The notes beneath the pieces were generated by a model, which was given only the letters and a program-made list of their open reading frames with translations, was not told the DNA's origin and searched no databases. Below, piece by piece: positions 14,916 through 18,389 of a DNA stretch of 18,389 bases (its first letter is position 1; each line of letters begins with the position of its first letter). Source of the stretch: Verrucomicrobia bacterium UBA4286 (GTDB lineage Bacteria; Verrucomicrobiota; Kiritimatiellia; RFP12; UBA1067); assembly GCA_002395905.1 (NCBI GenBank), contig DGVK01000042.1, positions 1 to 18,389 of the forward strand, given 5' to 3'. The position numbers and the translations under genes are program-made.

Positions 14916-15965
14916 ATGGAAGACCTTATTACCGAGGAAAAGACAAGAGAGTTTGTTGAACGCGTAGCGAAGTTGCGTGGGGATGGAAATCATAAAAACG
15001 ATACTCCTGGGGATGTTGTCAGCCTGGCGGCTAAAGACATGGGGATAGGATCATGTGTACAAGAACTCACTTATTCCGCACTGCGGGGTGAAGTGAACGG
15101 TGCTACTAGGCGCGTTGATGAGCTGAGGTTTTGGGTAGAGGCGGCATGCGGCGTATCCGTTTTTGCCGGAGGATACAGAAAAGATTGGCTGGACAATTTT
15201 TGCAGGCGATTTATTTCTGATATAACGAGAGAAGATGACCTACCGACATTATGTGATTTGAAGGTTCGCGATAGCTACGTGAAGATATTCGCAGCAATGC
15301 TCAACGCTGCAGTAGCGTTTTCCGAAAGCAAGGGCAAGGTAGGCAACAAATTGATAAACAAGTGCATAGGATTTCGTGCTATAAAGTATTGGAGTGAAGC
15401 CGCGAGAACGGAGCAGTGCCATTGTGGTTTTACTGATGCTGACAGGGCAATCCTGAGAAGCCTTGCTGGGAACCAATCATATGTCCAACATAGACCGACA
15501 AATTCCTCGGCAGGAGGTACACCCCCGTCTAGGGATCAGTACGAACAATTGCAACGCGACCTAAGGTCTGAAACTGAGGCTAAAGAAAAACTGCAGACGC
15601 GGTTGTGCGATGCCACGCGGAGATACGAAGACATAGAAAAACAACTTAAGAAAAGTGCCGCCAGCGTTGAAGGATTGCAAGAGCGTAATCAATCGCTGGA
15701 AGACAAGCTAAAAGAATCTGAAACACAAATGCTTCGTGAGCGAGAGTGCCAAAGAAATGAAATCACTTGTTTGAAACGGGCTATTGCGGAAAACGAGAAT
15801 AAGGAAGCTGCGCGAAGAGAAAATATACAGGAAGTGTTGACGCCAATCTTCACTCAAATGAAGGCATCAGAACCGATGGATGATAGCGGGGAGTTGTGCG
15901 CAGTGCAGAGAACGTATCTAAAACGTATCTTTGACGCACTGGCTAAAAACGGGTATTCATTTTAA
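14916..15965 (+). CDS. Coiled-coil protein of unknown family, first gene of Hsp70 operon
   Basis: I do not recognise this 349-residue protein. Residues 1-185 look mostly alpha-helical and cytoplasmic, with no signal peptide or membrane segment and scattered cysteines (47, 78, 96, 113, 150, 168, 170). A Ser/Thr/Pro-rich linker (about 190-205) leads to a charged coiled coil from about 205 to 306, then a short conserved-looking C-terminal helix (about 326-349, VQRTYLKRIFDALAKNGYSF). No nuclease, ATPase or J-domain (HPD) motif is visible. AAAGGA (14901-14906) precedes the ATG by nine bases. It sits 80 bases after the type ISP gene and 17 before the Hsp70 gene. It might act as the Hsp70's cofactor or as a sensor, by analogy with coiled-coil GrpE exchange factors, but GrpE's beta-wing is not evident. 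G+C is clearly lower than in the core genes. Confidence 0.85.
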   Translation: MEDLITEEKTREFVERVAKLRGDGNHKNDTPGDVVSLAAKDMGIGSCVQELTYSALRGEVNGATRRVDELRFWVEAACGVSVFAGGYRKDWLDNFCRRFISDITREDDLPTLCDLKVRDSYVKIFAAMLNAAVAFSESKGKVGNKLINKCIGFRAIKYWSEAARTEQCHCGFTDADRAILRSLAGNQSYVQHRPTNSSAGGTPPSRDQYEQLQRDLRSETEAKEKLQTRLCDATRRYEDIEKQLKKSAASVEGLQERNQSLEDKLKESETQMLRERECQRNEITCLKRAIAENENKEAARRENIQEVLTPIFTQMKASEPMDDSGELCAVQRTYLKRIFDALAKNGYSF

Positions 15966-15982
15966 AACGGGAGAGGTGTTGA

Positions 15983-17482
15983 ATGTCTTTTTACAACGGA
16001 GATTCGTGGGGAATCGACTTTGGTACTACCAACAGCACGCTTTCCGCATACATCGGCGGGCGATATGGCAGTCGTTCGCCCAGTCTTGTGTCGTTTGACG
16101 ATGCAGGAAGACCTGTCCCGAGTGTTGTCGCCATCTGTAAAGATAGCGGAGTGGTTTATGTGGGGCGAGAGGCAAAAAAACGCCATTTAAGCGAGCCGGA
16201 CAGGTACGAGTATATCAGATCGGTGAAGACTATTCTGGAAGATGATGCATGGCATAAAACTGTTGCAGGGAAGGATTGGACGGCCGTTGATATAGCCGCA
16301 GAAATATTCAAGAAAATAAAGGAACTGGCTGAGCGACAATCTTACATTCTCAAGGAGGCTGTAGTGGCGGTGCCAAATGGGGCTACTGGGAAAAAACGAG
16401 ACAAGATTATGGAAGCGGCGAGAATCGCCGGCATCAGTATTGTCCAGTTCGTGACTGAACCCCTGGCCGCATTTTTTGCAAACTATCGCACACTTCGGAG
16501 TGAACGATATGTAGCAGTGTTTGATTGGGGCGGCGGCACACTTGATATAACTATTCTTGAGAACAGGGCAGACGGAAAGATTGTAGAGCTTGCAAAAGAA
16601 GGTTTGCAGCTTGCAGGCGATGATATCGACAGGGCCATTGCTCAAGATATACACAGAAGGTTGTGCGAGTTTCACGGGTTGGACAGTTCATTTTCGGAAA
16701 TGCCCTATCTTGCGCGCGAGACGCTTATTGAAGAATGCGAGCGGGCAAAATGCGAGTTGCGAGATAAAGACGAGACAGATGTTTCGCTTCTTAATTATGG
16801 CGGACATATTGTTTCCGAACGCTTGACAAGAGAGAATCTTTCCGTAATTGCACGCCCTTTTGTCAAGAAAGCACTTGATTGCCTGTCTAAAGCGATAGAC
16901 AACAGCAAACTGTCCAGGGATGACATAAGCAAGATTCTAGTCGTAGGCGGAAGTTGCAAATTGAGATCGGTTGTTGAAAGCATGGCGCAAATGTTTCCAG
17001 ACAGAAGAGATATTGTCGCCGTTCCCAAAGAAGCGGAGTGGAACGTCGCTAAGGGATCTGCGCGCATAGACTTGAAAAAGGGGCAGTGGTTCTCTGCGGA
17101 AGATATTGGAATAATTCTTGGCGATGAGGGCCGGACATTTTATCCTCTTCTGCATGGATTCTTCAACACTTCTCCGAGCAGCTTGAACCACTATAATATT
17201 TCAAGCGGGTTTGGAATCATGGACACTTCCGAATATCCTAGAATTGTGTTTGCAGCTCGTGACGGATATAGACACACGCGTGTGCTGGATGCAACAGTGG
17301 TTCCTAGAGCCTATGGGTTTCTCACCGAGAAAATCGAATTATCTTTGCTGGTTGACGATTCGCTTGTGCTTCGCGTGAAGATCAAGAGCAATCGGGCATC
17401 AGAGAAAGATGCAATTGTTTGGGAGTATTCCGACATGCGGCTAGTGTATGAGGCTCCGGAAGTATTTCCTGAAGGGGAGTGA
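15983..17482 (+). CDS. Divergent Hsp70-family ATPase lacking the helical lid
   Basis: This 499-residue protein has a full DnaK-type nucleotide-binding domain: phosphate-1 WGIDFGTTNST (9-19), VGREAKKR (60-67, with K65 aligning to catalytic Lys70 of DnaK), VAVPNGATGKKRDKIMEAARIAG (128-150), EPLAAFF, phosphate-2 FDWGGGTLD (180-188, T186 aligning to Thr199) and adenosine motif LVVGGSCK (319-326). ATP hydrolysis is therefore likely. Residues from about 370 to 480 resemble a reduced beta substrate-binding domain. The helical lid and the C-terminal tail of DnaK (about 640 residues) are missing. GGGAGAGG (15969-15976) precedes the ATG. No dnaJ or grpE is adjacent, and both neighbours are unfamiliar proteins, so this is an accessory Hsp70 rather than the housekeeping chaperone. 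G+C is about 45% in the lines I counted. Confidence 0.93.
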   Translation: MSFYNGDSWGIDFGTTNSTLSAYIGGRYGSRSPSLVSFDDAGRPVPSVVAICKDSGVVYVGREAKKRHLSEPDRYEYIRSVKTILEDDAWHKTVAGKDWTAVDIAAEIFKKIKELAERQSYILKEAVVAVPNGATGKKRDKIMEAARIAGISIVQFVTEPLAAFFANYRTLRSERYVAVFDWGGGTLDITILENRADGKIVELAKEGLQLAGDDIDRAIAQDIHRRLCEFHGLDSSFSEMPYLARETLIEECERAKCELRDKDETDVSLLNYGGHIVSERLTRENLSVIARPFVKKALDCLSKAIDNSKLSRDDISKILVVGGSCKLRSVVESMAQMFPDRRDIVAVPKEAEWNVAKGSARIDLKKGQWFSAEDIGIILGDEGRTFYPLLHGFFNTSPSSLNHYNISSGFGIMDTSEYPRIVFAARDGYRHTRVLDATVVPRAYGFLTEKIELSLLVDDSLVLRVKIKSNRASEKDAIVWEYSDMRLVYEAPEVFPEGE

Positions 17483-17484
17483 CA

Positions 17485-18045
17485 ATGGAAAGCAACCTCA
17501 TTATTTATAGCAACATCTACCCATGGAACGGCAGATGGCGCCGTGGAGACAAAGAGTTTATGTCTAAGATATGGGATTTCGAGGCCTTGCGAATCCTCGA
17601 TAAACTCGCGAAGAAAAAGGAGGTCGTATTGACTCCTTATCAACATGAGATATTTGAATGTTCGCTTCCATGTTCAAATCTGCCAAAGGGAGACAATCCT
17701 TGGGGGCATGATGCGAAAGGCACCAGAGTGTGCTTTTGCAGAAATTCAAGATGCGCCAAATTCACAGAGTGCCGTGGCGGCAATGGGATGATAAGTGAAA
17801 GAGAACGCGAAATATGGAGTCGCGGGAACCAGAATGGATTGGGTCGATTCAATGAAATATGGGAAATAAACCGTAATTGGCATGCCGATGATTGCAAGTG
17901 GCACAACATTGTCTTGGATAATGCTTATAAAGGCGAAGAATTCGAGAAGGTGCCTCAAGTTGATCCAAATGCAAGGCATGATCCGAAATTCGGTTTTGAA
18001 TATCCCGACGACGAGGAGTTTGAAGACGTTGCTTTGCATGGTTAG
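17485..18045 (+). CDS. Small Cys/His-rich protein, third gene of Hsp70 operon
   Basis: I do not recognise this 186-residue soluble protein. Its centre carries a cysteine pattern C59-x3-C63, C83-x-C85-x4-C90-x5-C96, followed by H133-x3-C137-x2-H140, which suggests one or two structural zinc sites, or less likely an Fe-S cluster. The N-terminal 55 residues are basic and Trp-rich, and the C-terminal tail is acidic (DDEEFED). The ATG at 17485 is chosen because AGGGGAG (about 17473-17479) lies just before it; a GTG at 17479 would overlap the Hsp70 stop and add two residues. It is separated from the Hsp70 gene by two bases, so the two are surely co-transcribed. A substrate adaptor, effector or metal sensor are all possible. 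No catalytic motif is visible. Confidence 0.82.
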   Translation: MESNLIIYSNIYPWNGRWRRGDKEFMSKIWDFEALRILDKLAKKKEVVLTPYQHEIFECSLPCSNLPKGDNPWGHDAKGTRVCFCRNSRCAKFTECRGGNGMISEREREIWSRGNQNGLGRFNEIWEINRNWHADDCKWHNIVLDNAYKGEEFEKVPQVDPNARHDPKFGFEYPDDEEFEDVALHG

Positions 18046-18077
18046 ACAAGTGCTATCCGTTCTTATGAAACCCAACC

Positions 18078-18090
18078 GGGGACAGGCACT
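18078..18090 (+). repeat. REP-like 13-mer GGGGACAGGCACT, copy 1
   Basis: An exact copy of the 13-mer found again at 18158-18170 and, inverted, at 18202-18214. It is flanked by AACC (18074-18077) and GGTT (18091-18094), giving a small outer dyad. It begins 32 bases after the last gene of the Hsp70 operon. Confidence 0.7.
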
Positions 18091-18130
18091 GGTTAGCTAA
18101 GGGGGAAGTCTCATGCAGAGGCAGAGAGAC

Positions 18131-18223
18131 AGAGAACGCATCACTGGGAGCGCAACTGGGGACAGGCACTCTTTCCCGCCCGCTCTCCCAGAGAAATAAC
18201 TAGTGCCTGTCCCCGCGTTCTCT
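18131..18223. repeat. REP-like long inverted repeat with interrupted left arm
   Basis: The right arm (18202-18223) is continuous: AGTGCCTGTCCCC then GCGTTCTCT. The left arm has the complements AGAGAACGC (18131-18139) and GGGGACAGGCACT (18158-18170) split by 18 bases. Inside, CTGGGAG (18144-18150) pairs with CTCCCAG (18185-18191), in an arrangement that crosses the 13-mer pairing. No transposase is present in the window. Confidence 0.75.
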
Positions 18224-18389
18224 TTGTAGACCACGCTGCAAACCGCAAAAGAAGGGAAAGAGGAACATTCCCCCCAGACCCCCTATAAGGAGAAAGGCAA
18301 GAAACCAACAACAACAACAACGCGTGCGCGCGCGAGGTTTCGGAAGCCCGCGGCACGAGCCTCGGTGAAAATTTTTCACGCAAACGGTT

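Larger units (their letters stand above)
18046..18389. other. Non-coding, repeat-rich right end
   Basis: No supported gene lies in these 344 bases. They contain three copies of a REP-like 13-mer, an imperfect long inverted repeat, a run of five CAA triplets (18306-18320) preceded by a ribosome-binding-site-like AAGGAG (18287-18292) without a nearby ATG, and a GTGAAAA-T-TTTTCAC dyad (18365-18379). The stretch from about 18281 onward could be the leader of a gene beyond the window. Confidence 0.6.

Noticed and set aside
14916..15965. GrpE nucleotide exchange factor
   Set aside because: Only the coiled coil and the position next to an Hsp70 gene are shared; the coiled coil is C-terminal and no GrpE beta-wing sequence is seen.
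15983..17482. Housekeeping dnaK
   Set aside because: Too short, no lid, no dnaJ/grpE neighbours, and base composition unlike the core genes.
18141..18383. 80-codon minus-strand frame at the right end with a leucine run
   Set aside because: The leucines come from the CAA triplet run read in reverse, and the frame crosses the REP-like inverted repeat; nothing supports a real protein.

Overview
The window looks like a chromosome segment from a GC-rich, LPS-bearing diderm bacterium. It carries lipid A and LPS-transport genes (lpxA and an LptF/LptG-type permease) beside murF. A secreted FAD-dependent oxidoreductase of a type common in Planctomycetes/Verrucomicrobia points to the PVC group (Verrucomicrobiota, Kiritimatiellota or Lentisphaerota). 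That placement is an inference; no rRNA or other strong marker is present.

Region 1 (1-9307) is ordinary core DNA, about 60% G+C where I counted, almost all genes on the plus strand. It holds the 3' end of an iron-containing alcohol dehydrogenase, an rlmB-type rRNA methyltransferase, nagA, tRNA-Ser(GCT) with its own promoter and terminator, then a tight run tyrS - lptF/G - lpxA - murF - FAD oxidoreductase. Gaps inside that run are 20 nt or less, with a 1-nt lpxA/murF overlap. Two proteins in it are unusual: the tyrosyl-tRNA synthetase has a degenerate HIGH motif, and the oxidoreductase carries a C-terminal domain that looks like an outer-membrane beta-barrel.

Region 2 (9308-9942) is a 635-base non-coding stretch packed with structure: long inverted repeats, five 22-base tandem repeats, a lone extended -10 promoter, a perfect 18-base palindrome nested in a larger hairpin, and no convincing gene.

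Region 3 (9943-18045) is an accessory, defence-like island. It starts with a 1630-residue single-polypeptide type ISP restriction-modification enzyme (nuclease, SF2 translocase, adenine methyltransferase, target recognition). Part of its target-recognition segment is much more AT-rich than the rest of the gene. A compact three-gene operon of about 45% G+C follows: a coiled-coil protein of unknown family, a lidless divergent Hsp70, and a small Cys/His-rich, probably metal-binding protein. This trio is the best candidate here for an undescribed system.

Region 4 (18046-18389) has no gene. It carries REP-like palindromes built on a 13-mer GGGGACAGGCACT, a related shorter form of which lies at the left edge of the island (9345-9366).
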